Below are positions 23,846 through 34,341 of a stretch of DNA of 64,000 nt, piece by piece. Under the pieces are notes generated by a model. It made no database searches, was not told where the DNA came from, and saw only the letters and a program-made list of their open reading frames with translations. Source of the stretch: Branchiostoma belcheri (taxonomy: Eukaryota > Chordata > Leptocardii > Amphioxiformes > Branchiostomatidae); contig NW_017802503.1 of NCBI RefSeq assembly GCF_001625305.1, positions 457,539-521,538 of the forward strand, given 5' to 3'. The position numbers and the translations under genes are program-made. The first letter of the stretch is position 1. Every line of letters starts with the position of its first letter.

Positions 23846-26800
23846 TGTGTCCCTGTGTCTCTCTGTGTGCGTGGTTGTGTCTGTCTATCTGTCTCTCTCT
23901 CTCCGTGTGTTTGTGTGTGTCTGTCTCTCTCCCTCTCTCCCTCTCTCTTAAAGCTTACCAACAATTAAGAAAAACAATCGATTCAAGTGACGTGGTCGAC
24001 TGCACGTTGTTGTCGACACACACCCAACATTCTTCACCTCAGAGGACCCTGTCCCGAACTCCGGCGTTTTGAAAGCTCCAGAGTATTGACCCTCCGTCTC
24101 GACATGCCTGAGCGCTATCTCGTCGCTAAGGACGCCATGGCATCGTTTATTAAAACATCACCACCGCGCCTTGACATGTTTTAACCTTTCCAACAAAACC
24201 CCGCAAACAAGCCGGCGGCCTGAATGAACTCCAAGGTTTACTCCTAGATTAGATTCTTTTCTTCTTGTGGATAATAAGATTTAGTGTGATTAGTCGAGAT
24301 AGGTTCCGAGGGGCGTTTATACACAATAGCTGTAGACTTCAGCCTAGTTTTCACACGCGAAACGTGCTCAAGTGGTTTGTATAAACTCGCATATCAACCA
24401 CGGATTGCCTTATAAATCCAGACCTCCTGTCATAGCAAACGTATCGGTGGGGTCGTGTGGCGTAGAGGCAGAGTGCCCGACTCAGAATCAAGAGGTCCCG
24501 GGTTCGAGTCCTGACATGCCACCGATCTTGTGCCCATGGGAAAGGCACTTTACACGACTTTCCTCACTTCGCCCAGGTGAAAATGAGTATTGTATTGTCC
24601 CCTGTGTTGGTGGCGGCATTAATGAATGAATGAATGAAGACCTTTATTGTACATTTTGCCCCACTGGGCTAAAGACAGGTCACATATAGACAAAGTACAT
24701 CATCAATGTTGATAATAAAACGGCTATAGTACACAAGTACGTTCAACTTCCTCTCGCTTTCTGGTAATCTTATAAATGTAGTTGGCAGTATGAGTAGTTA
24801 AAGCTGGTTTGTTAAAGACTACAAGGAATATAAATTTCTCTATACTATTCAAATACTTAAATTGGGAGTATTTGCTTGACACAAAATCGAAAAGAACGTT
24901 TCTTTCGCTGCCATACATGGAACAATCCACAATAAAATGTACCTCGTCTTCTACTTTACCTAAACTACAATATTGGCAGATTCTNNNNNNNNNNNNNNNN
25001 NNNNAACATTGAGTCGTCGCAGTAATTTTCATCCTCTACAAGATCGATGGTAAAAACGCAAGCCTAAGGCCACAAGAAATTTGCTCTGATAGCTTAAATT
25101 CATGACCGGATGTTACGTCTTGTGATTACATGTTTCGGAATAAATAAAAAAAAAAAATTTCCTCCGCTGACAACTTATATTGAATGAATGAATGAAGACC
25201 TTTATTGTACATTTTGCCCCACTGGGCTAAAGACAGGTCACATATAGACAAAGTACATCATCAATGTTGATAATAAAACGGCTATAGTACACAAGTACGT
25301 TCAACTTCCTCTCGCTTTCTGGTAATCTTATAAATGTAGTTGGCAGTATGAGTAGTTAAAGCTGGTTTGTTAAAGACTACAAGGAATATAAATTTCTCTA
25401 TACTATTCAAATACTTAAATTGGGAGTATTTGCTTGACACAAAATCGAAAAGAACGTTTCTTTCGCTGCCATACATGGAACAATCCACAATAAAATGTAC
25501 CTCGTCTTCTACTTTACCTAAACTACAATATTGGCAGATTCTTTGCTCTAGAGGAGTGCGGTTATGTCTTCCTGATTCAATTCGCAAATTGTGACAACTG
25601 ATTCTTAGTTTAGTAATGGCAGATCTGTGACGTACATTTGCGATCTTAAGATAATCTTCTTCGTTATATGAGTGTTTTAATAATCTGTATGTTCGAAGTT
25701 TATTTTTTGAATTAGCAACTCTATTATCGTTGTGGATTTCGGAAAGGAATGTTTGGAAATGAATATCTTTTAAACGCTGACAAATTGCTGAGATAATTTG
25801 GGGCGTATTTGAGCCGATTGATTGAACGTTTTGCCAGACGAAAGAATAACCGCATTTCTCTAGACTGTTGCGTATACCAGACGCCCAACACTTGGTACCT
25901 GTAGCTTCTAACTCTATTTGACACAAGAGGGCGTCTGCTTGAAGACTACCGGCAGGCACGTCCTTGCAAAGACGAAGAAAATACTTAATGCTGTTAATAT
26001 ATGAAAAAACTTGAGCTTGCCGTCACCACGTCTTGTGATTACATGTTGGAATATAAAAAAAATGTATCGGCGTGGTTTGGAGAATTTTGTCGCGTAATCG
26101 CATTGAGTAAACAGGACTATAGACTTCATACATGAAGTGTTACCGGAGCCAATATTGCAGCGGCTGCGAACTAACTTCAAGTGCCATTGAAAGGCGTCCG
26201 TTAGTTGTATGCACTTGGTCTAACTCGTTTAGTTTCAACCGATAGAATTGCTAGAAAGTTTGAAGAATGATCTACATGCCTGTCTCGCTACCAAACATGA
26301 ATGGTACAGTCTACACTGCGTGGGGCTAACTATATTTTGAGAATAATGGTTACGTTCATTGTACTCAAACAAAAGTGTTGTCACAGCTACTCTCCAAGCA
26401 GAGGTTTGGGTTTTGGCTTATTTTTAGCGTGTATTTACGGCTTTTTATCGGGGTTTCTTTTTTGCACTGGAATTTATTTTGTGTTGGCGTAAAACAATTC
26501 CAGTTCAACAAAGAAACCCCGATAAAAAAAGCCTAAAAACACGCCAAAAAATAAGCCAAACCCCAAACCTATGCTTGGAGGCTTGTCACAGCTGTGACTG
26601 TGACTGTGACAAAACGTGATGTTTTGATCGATCGCGAGGCCACTGTTACGGTATTTGGTCAGTAAACACTGAGCATTGAACACTGAGCTTTTAACTGGTA
26701 GCCATTATAGCATCGAGTTCAAGAATAAAACTTTCAACAATTGATACTAACTTGTTTTTCTTGGGTAAATGTTAGGAATAGGAACAGTGTACCGTCACTA

Positions 26801-28039
26801 GTGGTTTGTTTAATTCGTAGCTGATGTGTTGAAAGAGGTTGTGACTTTTCCTAGTTCAAAGTCTGACTTTTGTTACCATAACAAGCGTTGTTATTGCAGT
26901 CTCAAAGAAAACAACGTAAAGTATTTTTAACTTTACTTTTAAAAACCATAAAATTCATTCCCGTCTAATTATCTATCACTGGCCTATTCTGTGTTATCTC
27001 CAGATCATCATTAGTGACTATTTTGAGCATTAAAATGCACAATAGAGCACTGTTTACTCATAACATTAAAACAGATGTACGCAGCTAACTTCTTAGTGTA
27101 AAAAAGGGGGTCAGAGCTGCAAGCCCTTTGTGTTAGCCGTCCAAAGCGTGAAAGTGCCCAGACGTTAGCCTCCATAGCATGCCAAAACTGGGGGATTTGG
27201 GGGGGGGGGTCTTCAGGGTCTTTGGGAGCTTTTATGTGCTATTTTCTGATTGCATATAGACAACATAGCCGGCCTGGTTGAATTACCCACGTTTTAGAAC
27301 TGGGCTAATCAGAAAACAGCCGAAGACCACCAAACCCCCAGTTCTACAAGCCTGCTACGGAGGCTACACAGACGTGCTTGTTCTGATTTCTGTATTGGTT
27401 CCGCAATTGCAAATGTTAGCCCGCAGTGACAGTGTTTCCCGTTGTAGGTTGCACTTGACTGTAACACGGCCCTGGTGTCGGACAATGGACGTGCTGCCGC
27501 GGACTAAACGACTCGGAACCATGTCATGACCTTTCTTTCCATCTTTTCTCTGTCGCGGGACAGTCTAGCGACGGGATTTTTTTTCTATCTTTAACTTCAA
27601 CCTGATACTAGTAATTCTTAATCTGCAGCTTGCAGTTGAAAGATATAAAACCAGCATAGTACAAGGTGCAACAATACTAGATAAACAATGCAAATATTAC
27701 TGCGAAACTACAAACACTGCAAGTTCAAAATAACGCTAACACCACTACTACCAAACACTTTCTCGTAAATAGTTGTGGACCATAAAATGCACCTTGAAAA
27801 TCACCTCTCACATGCATATGATTTACAGACTCACTTTGTACGTGCTACAAAACCCGACGTGCGGCAATGAACATATATTTCAGAAGGTTGACAGGGTGAC
27901 TGGGTACGTCGAGGTGTTTGCACAGGTAGACGTTTCAATTATGGTGGTATTTTAAGCAGGTGAGAGCCACTTACCTGTAAGCAGGTGGAGGTGTGACATA
28001 CAGGTACCTGCCGAAGGGCGCGTCTATGTACTTCACCAT
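16724..28039 (-). CDS. Arg/Lys-rich coiled-coil protein, at least eight exons, unrecognised
   Basis: Minus-strand exons in transcript order: 28039-27975 (ATG, MVKYIDAPFGRYLYV), 21654-21562, 21118-20958, 20483-20350, 19910-19767, 19431-19287, 18712-18583, 18142-17961, 17471-16724 (TAG 16726-16724). Phases agree at every join except 20958 to 20483, where a small exon is probably missing or the acceptor is misplaced. The exon ending at 21562 uses a GC donor (CCCAG|GCAAGT). The middle is strongly coiled-coil (FRKQRHRRFFKELEEVEHEQ; QQRAQLKDLRDRYLREQIDR); the C-terminus is a long basic, Ser/Thr/Lys/Arg-rich tail. No enzyme motif, signal peptide or membrane segment is seen. A cytoskeletal or ciliary role is only a guess. 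It is divergent from the gene at 28910. Confidence 0.8.
17783..17935 (-). mobile_element. tRNA-derived SINE (second type)
   Basis: Minus strand: tRNA-like GTAGTCCAGTGGTTAGC (A box) and GGGAGTTCGAATCCCGG (B box), then a tail with TGACATGCACGCTACTGTG. The body differs from the SINE at 11147. It lies in the last intron of the coiled-coil gene. Confidence 0.65.
18215..18540. repeat. Dispersed repeat related to the element at 59194
   Basis: Contains TGATGGATTGTTATGAAACT, GGGTAGGTC, GAGACCTA-AAATGATT and GCTAGGGTCAC, all shared in order with 59194-59425 and, inverted and more diverged, with 50760-51145. Class unassigned. Confidence 0.65.
18944..19176. mobile_element. MITE with TACAGTCAAAC ends
   Basis: Left end TACAGTCAAAC, right end GTTCGACTGTA; the interior has repeated GGACAGGTGGACGCC and TGGTCG blocks. 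Flanked on both sides by TGTGTATCAC followed by a-CATTCA-like sequence. No transposase. Confidence 0.6.
19510..19710. repeat. Dispersed repeat, copy 2 of 3
   Basis: Same family as the repeat at 15735. It lies in the intron between the exons at 19287-19431 and 19767-19910 of the minus-strand coiled-coil gene. Confidence 0.7.
20045..20245. repeat. Dispersed repeat, copy 3 of 3
   Basis: Same family as the repeat at 15735. It lies in the next upstream intron of the coiled-coil gene, only about 340 bp from copy 2. Confidence 0.7.
20568..20725. mobile_element. MITE with GACTC...GAGTC ends
   Basis: Left GACTCATTTGCAGGCTGAA and right TTCAGCCTGCAAAGGAGTC are inverted copies, with an inner inverted pair (GGGTCCAATCCTGCAGG / GCAAATTGGACCC). 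158 bp, non-coding. Confidence 0.75.
20825..21150. repeat. Local duplication around exon 3 of the coiled-coil gene
   Basis: GATCC-TACG, TTTACTCACGTTGT and CTTTCCTG followed by a T-tract and ATTC-TCAAAAC occur at about 20844-20903 and again at 20933-21142. The second block contains the 161-bp exon; the first has lost nearly all of it, leaving an 11-bp stub bounded by AG and GT. Confidence 0.6.
21140..21530 (-). mobile_element. LINE 3' tail fragment (probable)
   Basis: Begins with a GATGAATGAATGATCTTTAT tail like the LINE tail at 25181, and has a minus-strand open fragment (LPKTNIDIFNLLMSCPDSIS ...). No catalytic motif is included; the call rests on the tail shape. Confidence 0.4.
21994..22153. 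mobile_element. MITE of the CTCCAAGCAGA family, intact member
   Basis: Left TAATCTACAAGCAGATCC, right CCTCTGCTTGGAGAGTA; central GGCCAGGCAGTATCCATTGG. This intact copy shows that the sequences ending at 40241 and starting at 54978 are two halves of one such element. Confidence 0.8.
22154..24448. other. Large intron sequence of the coiled-coil gene
   Basis: Part of the 6.3 kb intron between exons at 27975 and 21654. I see no exon here. It holds the CT/GT microsatellite at 23750-23950. Confidence 0.6.
23750..23950. repeat. Compound (CT)n(GT)n microsatellite
   Basis: CT dinucleotides from about 23750 to 23800, GT from about 23805 to 23845, then a degenerate CTGT/CT-rich tract. The open frames across it are low-complexity artefacts. 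Confidence 0.9.
24449..24616 (+). mobile_element. tRNA-derived SINE
   Basis: GTCGTGTGGCGTAGAGGCAG (A-box region), GGTTCGAGTCC (B box), then the body CCGATCTTGTGCCC, ACTTTACACGACTTTCCTCA, AAAATGAGTATTGT and the end GTTGGTGGCGGCATT. Same family as 30314 (+) and 11147 (-). It abuts the LINE tail starting at 24623. Confidence 0.85.
24623..24984 (-). mobile_element. LINE 3' tail, truncated at an N gap
   Basis: By eye identical to 25181-25542 over 362 bp and stops at the 20-N run 24985-25004. The minus strand encodes the same C-terminal residues as the longer copy. Probably the other haplotype of the same insertion. Confidence 0.75.
24985..25004. other. Assembly gap (20 N)
   Basis: Run of 20 N. 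Sequence immediately before it is repeated exactly about 200 bp after it. Confidence 1.
25181..25959 (-). mobile_element. 5'-truncated non-LTR retrotransposon (LINE) fragment
   Basis: Minus-strand ORF 25959-25282 (225 codons) ends with a C-x2-C ... H-x4-C array (ICQYCSLGKVEDEVHFIVDC), the zinc-knuckle-like end found downstream of the reverse transcriptase domain in many LINE ORF2 proteins. After the stop is a short 3' UTR ending in (TGAA)n repeats. No polymerase YxDD or endonuclease motif remains, so it is dead on arrival. Inserted in intron 1 of the coiled-coil gene. Confidence 0.75.
26389..26582. mobile_element. Foldback MITE with 11-bp target duplication
   Basis: Arms of about 90 bp pair almost fully (CTCCAAGCAGAGGTTTGGG / CCCCAAACCTATGCTTGGAG; TTTTTATCGGGGTTTCTTT / AAAGAAACCCCGATAAAAA). 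Direct repeat TTGTCACAGCT lies on both sides (26378-26388 and 26583-26593). Its tips resemble the CTCCAAGCAGA family but the duplication length suggests a different transposase. Confidence 0.8.
27166..27366. mobile_element. MITE with TAGCCTCCATAGC ends, copy 2
   Basis: 201 bp and very similar throughout to 16493-16688, including the central GACAACATAGCCGGCCTG. Lies in intron 1 of the coiled-coil gene. Confidence 0.8.
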
Positions 28040-28909
28040 CTTGAAAATTTAAAAACTAACGGTTCTAGAAAGATGTTTTTACTGCATCTCAAGAAAGCAT
28101 GTTACATAATTGGTGGAGACTACTGTGCATTGGCAACGAAGGCAGCACCAGGCTTCATGTTCAAGAGTTGGTTGGTGTTGTCGTGTCAACAAATACGGCC
28201 CACCACGCCTAGACCTGGGCCGCGGGTAAACAAAGACAGCTTTTATATTGATACTCTAAACAAACGGACAGCTTACTACACTTCAGCTGGTCCATGGTGA
28301 GAGAAGGATCGGGTGGCCATCTTGTTCTTATGCAAATGAGTTCGGACTTCTGGCCAATGAGAGGGGAGATCAGCATAACAGGTGTTCGTATCGTGTAGCC
28401 TCAGACAAAATTGCTTCTTTTGAGCCTTAATGTAGTGAGTACTGTCTCGATTTAAAGGAACATTGTTTTCGAAGACCCCCTGTGACTGTCCCATTAAGTA
28501 GGTGGCGTAATTTTATTAAAAGTTATAAAACGCAGCGCGTCCGAAAATGAAAAGTTGCGCTAATGTAATGTTTAGGTAGGGGGGATTGTTGTATACAGAA
28601 GTTTACATTGTGAAAAGATAAACGTAAACCAAACCCCCTCGAAGCCTGTGGTCGCGAAGGTCGTATCGAGGGTCCGGCGTCCTTTGTTCGGGACGTTATC
28701 TGGTGGCGCAGCCTAAACAGAGTCGCCCACTCGTGACACGATCGCGCGTCGCAACGGAGGGATACTGTTGCAGCAGGCCGGTTCATTTAGCAGCGGTTGC
28801 GAAGGCGCGGGTAACACACAGCAGTACAGACGCCGGCTCAGGTCATAGCGGGAACGGGACATTCATTTAGAACTCTTCGGTCTTCACCTCGCGTTTTTTC
28901 TGCCTCACC
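28040..28909. promoter_or_regulatory. Divergent promoter region between two genes
   Basis: 870 bp separate the start codons of the minus-strand coiled-coil gene (28039) and the plus-strand PYNAL-repeat gene (28910). The part from about 28640 to 28850 is rich in CpG (CGCG, GCGC). No TATA box is assigned. Shared bidirectional control is an inference from the arrangement. Confidence 0.5.
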
Positions 28910-31900
28910 ATGGCATCGGCACATCCTGGGATCAGCAATAAGAGCCTGTCGTCCATGACTCTGGAGGGCAGGGTCCTCATGAGTCCTCTGGCGAAGAAAT
29001 ACACCTTCATGGTCCGGTCCTGTCCGCTGAAACACAAGGACAAGATCGGCGACATCCACCCATTGCCGCCTATCACTGTTCAGCACAACCTAGAAGAGGT
29101 AAGATCAGACTATTTCTACTTAAAACTACTCTTCGCAATCAGTCTAGATGTAGTCGAAACACTTTTGGGTGATGCAGATGGGAAAAAAATTGTTTGGCGG
29201 AGTTTGGGGTGGTATTGTATTGCAGAAATGTGCCGTTGTTAGGTGGGCGAGCACACATGCCAGCACATAAACAGGAAGTAGAGTGACTGGGATTTGATGA
29301 CAAAATGTTAGCCTTCTTTCCACCTGTCACATGCACAGATTTTGACTTGAACTTTAAAGCACGGTTTTGGTTAGTTTTTTAGCGTGCTTTTGAGCTAGAG
29401 ATGGCATCCTCAACTTTTTGTGCAAATGTTGCAAAGGAGCAAGATTTTGCAATGGTGGAACAAAGGAACAAAATTCTGACAAACTTCGGAAATATCGATG
29501 TAAACACTCTGTCAATATAGTGTGGCTTTAAATGTAGTTGCTTGTTCAAAGTTTGATCGACGGACACCAGTGTTAGTACTGTCACTAGCAAAGTACTTCT
29601 TGACTTGCGAATGTTCATTCGACTGTGAAAGTGTATTGACAACCGCTTGGATCGTATTGTCCATGACAAAATACGATCGCGTCCCTTGCGCATTCCTAGA
29701 AAGTATTGTTACCTCTCAAAATATTGCACATGTTCAGCATATTTTTCATCCGAGATATGTGTCCCAAAATTTAGTTCCAAATCAACGACAATCGGTCATC
29801 ATTTTACAAAGTACATTCCTCATCTGTGTGAACTCAAGAAGACAGAAAACTAAAACGCACGAGTTATGTACTAGTATGTCTCGTTCGGTGTAATGTAACC
29901 AGCTGCCGCCGCGCCGTGTGTCTGCGAAGCTGGTGTGTTACACCGAAGATACAGATACAGATATTTCAGCGAAGGTGAAAGATCTAGAAATGACTCTTCT
30001 CACCCAGAACACGACCTAGCAACAATCCTGATACTGTTTACTGCCGTTTGTTTGTTCGTCGGTTCATTTACTCTTTGCAGAGGCGAGAAAATCAGATAAA
30101 AACCAGAAACCATAGATAAGACACCTCTTCGATTTCCAATACGCCTGTCTCACGTTAATGTTCCGCACAAACAGTCAAACAGTAATCAAAGGTCACATTA
30201 TGAGCAAAGCGTCCAGATATAAAAGGGTTATAGAGATATAATCTTTTTTCTCAGTAGCCGACGAAAAGTAGTAGATGCTACTTGAGACTTCTGTCTTTTT
30301 TCAAAATCTTTCGTGTGGTCGTGTGGCGTAACCGCAGAGCCGCAGAGTGCTGGACTCGGAACCAAGAGGTCCCGGGTTCGAGTCCTGCCATGCCACCGAT
30401 CTTGTGCCCTTGGAAAAGACACTTTACACGACTTTCCTCACGTGAAAATGAGTATTGTTCTGTATTTGTCATCTGCGTTGGTGGCGGCATAAAAAAAGTT
30501 GAAAAAATTGAGTGTGTCGTCACCATGTTTAGTCATAAAATGTTGGAATAGAAAAAAATATTTCTAGCAGCTCGAGTAACATTTTCTTTGTGTTTTTCTC
30601 CAGTCGTTCGTAAACGACAGTATCCGGACCGACACGATGCAGAACTCTCGGTTCTGCCGTCCGAACCTCTTGGTTCCTAGTTGAGCACTCTGCCGTTAGG
30701 CCACACGACCACACATGTCAAATTTCTTGAGTAATAGTTTTTTTTTTGTTGTTGATTTTTCCTTCCAGTCTTTCGTGAACGACAGTATCCGTACGGACAC
30801 GATGCAGAACTCTCGGTTCTGCCGTCCGAAGCGCACGTCCATCATCCGGCCCTACAACGCCCTGCAAGACAAGCACGCCGTAGCCTACTTCCGCAGCCCC
30901 ACTGTCAAGGACACGCTGGAGAGGACGCTCACAAACAAGGTAAACAGAAAAAAGAACAAAAACTTTAAAAAAAGAAAAACAAAACGTTTATCTGATAATG
31001 AGGTTTTCTTTTACACAACCAATATTGTCTCTTACCTCTCTTACGTTTCGGTGTCTATCAGACACCTTCCTTGGAGCTTCTGACTGGCAAGAAGCAGAAC
31101 TCCGGTCAGAAGCTCCAAGGAAGGTGTCTGACAGACACCGAAACGTAAGAGAGGTAAGAGACAATATTGGTTGTGTAAAAGAAAACCTCTATATCCTATA
31201 CTCTACCAACCTGATGAAACTATTTTCGAAAAAAAAAGCAACGTTTGTCTGTCGCTGAATAGTCTTAACTAATAGGTCTCTTGGCACATAAGGCATTTTC
31301 TTATCAGAAAACTTAGCTATTTATACCAATATATATATATATCATTCATCAACAACGAGTATGTATATCATTTATCAAATACGAGTATGTATATCATTTA
31401 CTAAATACGAGTAAATATATAATTTATCAAATACGAGTATATGTATATGTGCTCGCTGAAGTTGGTGATCATAACATTTTCGATGTGTAAATATACTGTC
31501 CAAACACTAGGCTTCCATGGATGCCCCAAGCCCACAAAAAAACAGATACATTTTCTGTTAAGGATGAAATGGTTAACGTTTTGACCAACTAATCGATGCT
31601 ACCCTGACTCAATGTTTGAATATAATGTAGGGTGTACATCGATCGGTTATTAGGAAGTTATGTAGCGAGCAAAGTATTTGTCGTGTCAATAAAAGGTGTT
31701 TTAACCCACTTCTTTAAGGGGTCTATCTTTCACCAATTTGATATTAACTACAAGGCCAGGCGTCAGTGAGAATGTAACTGAGAAGCTGTTTTTTCCGCAA
31801 GTTGGGTCCGGGGGTGCGTGGGCGAACAATACGGGGCAAGGCACGCTGTGTACCCGTAAACATAGCCTCTACCAGACTACCTACGCTGGTTATATACAGG

Positions 31901-34280
31901 AGAATATCTGCCAGGGGAGTTTGGCCGCCTTGTAGGTTTGACTGGCCTTCGGAGGGAAAGAAACTACCTCCCCGCGGCCGGACTCCCTTGGCCAATTTTT
32001 CTCTCTTTTTTGCCGAATTCTACGATCCGTACTCCCGTAGAAAGGCCTGGTAGAGGCTACCGTAAACATGCCGCGCAGTAACCGATGCCCTCCCCGTGTG
32101 ATCCCCGGCCATTCACCCAGCCAAACGCTGTGGGCAAAACACGGGACCAACAAACACCGGACAAAGGATAACATCAACCTCATATGTTGTCCCCCTTTTT
32201 CCATCGGTCCCTTCTTTAACCGGAATCTTAACCCTTTAAAGACAAAGGTTGGAGATTGTGTGACCGCGTTCTGTCAACAATGTTCGTGTTTTGATAAACA
32301 AGCTTTAGCAATCCACCTGACCCCTACCAAGAGAAATTTGTGTCAAGGATTTTGTTATAAGGCCACACTGATTTAATTTTATGGATGACATCCGCGCGCG
32401 CATTGATTTTCGCCTGTTCTCTGTTCTGTAAACGTCGCTATGTACGAGTACTACCGCAAATTCACAACACCAGCTTTGTATCCCTGTGCCGCTTTAGAAA
32501 CATGTTTATTATTGGCCAGAACTTTTTATTCCTTTGGAGGTCTGCAGAGGATGTCATCTATAAAATTAAGTCAGTATGGCCTAACGAATTTCCGCTAGAA
32601 CTAATGTCATCGGCGATTAAACGCCTACAGTGAACCGCTATGTTCCGGTTGTCATGCGTTGCATTTTTGAGTAACGCCAGTAGCGAATTCAAAGGATAGT
32701 AGCTTCGTTACTTAGGAAACGGTTTTGGTCTAGCTTATTTTATGCATGGTAACAAGCGTTACGCTATCGACAGTTAACACCTGGAGGCGCACGCGTCTAG
32801 TCGTATTTTCTTTACAGAGAAGACTTAAAGGTCTTAAAGTGAGATGGTAGGGATGAGGGGTTGGTGCTACATAGGATATCTACCCGCACGCGTTCATAAT
32901 CCTAATTGTTTCCCCAGTCTTGCCGATTGAAGTCATTCTAATTCTGGAAACATGCCATCACTTTGGGCGTGTGGTACATTCAGTCTTCAACAGATCCTAA
33001 CGTGGGCTATAGCTAGGAAAGCGGTACGCTAGGCCAAACATTGCATGCAAATAGCCAGAAAACTACCCGGTGGGGCATCGGTTTGGAAATGTGACTGTAG
33101 CATGACCGCCGAACTTCAGTACAATTAGTGACCCACGTAGTCGCAAAGTGTACCCTCTTGGACAGATCAACTCCCCTGGTATAGTATTCCCTTTATTTTG
33201 GCCAATTTCTCCTGTTTTTCCAGCAATCCGCGGTTCCTGGTAGAGGCTATGTAACTTACTGGGAGTCTGGGACAATACATATACTGCAGATACTGATACA
33301 GGATGGGACAATACATACTGCAGATACTGTTGTAGAATGGGACAATACGTATACTGCAGATAAACTGATGCAGACTGTACTGTTCCCCCCTGTAGGAGTT
33401 GTGGGAGACGCCGCCCAGCCGTAACATGAACAAACTGTCGACCCGCGGCCGCTCCTTACGGACCCCGACTCCGGCCACGCTGGTCAGGATGGAGGAGAAC
33501 TTCGTGGTGGACAGCATCAAAACCAGCCACGCAGTCACCAAGTACAAGCCGCTCATCCCGCCATACAACGCGCTAAGGTACATACAACAGCTTTACACCA
33601 ATCTCAGCTCAGAAAAGAACAAGAAATAGTCAAGCCTTCAAGTACCAGAGTTATCAACCAAGGATTGAGGTGTTCATTGCTAGAACTATCGCAAAGTGGA
33701 ACTCGCTGTCACCAAGTACAGTAAGGGGCATTGCCATTAGGCAGCGTTAAACAATGTTTGGACTTACATGTAGATGTTCAATGCTTAGGTGTAACAAGTT
33801 AATCGGTGTAATGTAGCCAGCTGCCGCCGCGCCGCGTGCCTGCGAAGCTGATGTGTTACGCCGAAGGGCGGTTATACCGACTATACCGATACAGAGTATT
33901 GGGTTGGCAAGCTTTAGATAGAATGTATTGCTGCCCTTGAATCTATGTTTTCATTGTAGTTTTAATGCTTCAGTTGGCGATCAGTATTTGCAATTCAGAC
34001 TGATTCCTAGAATTCTTGGAGATGCAATTGCAAGACCTGTGTTCCAGCCTACCTTAGCTTGTTAGACCGTGATGCAGTGTATCTAGAGCGTGCGGAAACA
34101 CAAAACCAAAACCTCGGAAGTGTAACGACATAAGCTGTAACGACATCTCTGTTACAGTCCTTAGATAAGTCTCCAAGAAGATGTTAGGTTCGACTCAGAT
34201 TAAGTGTTTTACGTGCGTGTGTCTCTGTGTGTGCCTGCGTTTGTTTGTTTGTGTGTGTGTGTGTGTGTTTGTGTGTGTGC

Positions 34281-34341
<61 letters not shown>

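Noticed and set aside
24985-25032. Minus-strand ORF running through the N gap
   Set aside because: It is the duplicated LINE tail extended across undefined bases.
11147-30489. tRNA genes at about 11270, 17880, 24450 and 30320
   Set aside because: A and B boxes are present but the acceptor stems do not pair and a shared tRNA-unrelated body follows, so these are SINE heads.
31738-32376. Overlapping ORFs on both strands
   Set aside because: They lie within MITEs and have no conserved protein features.
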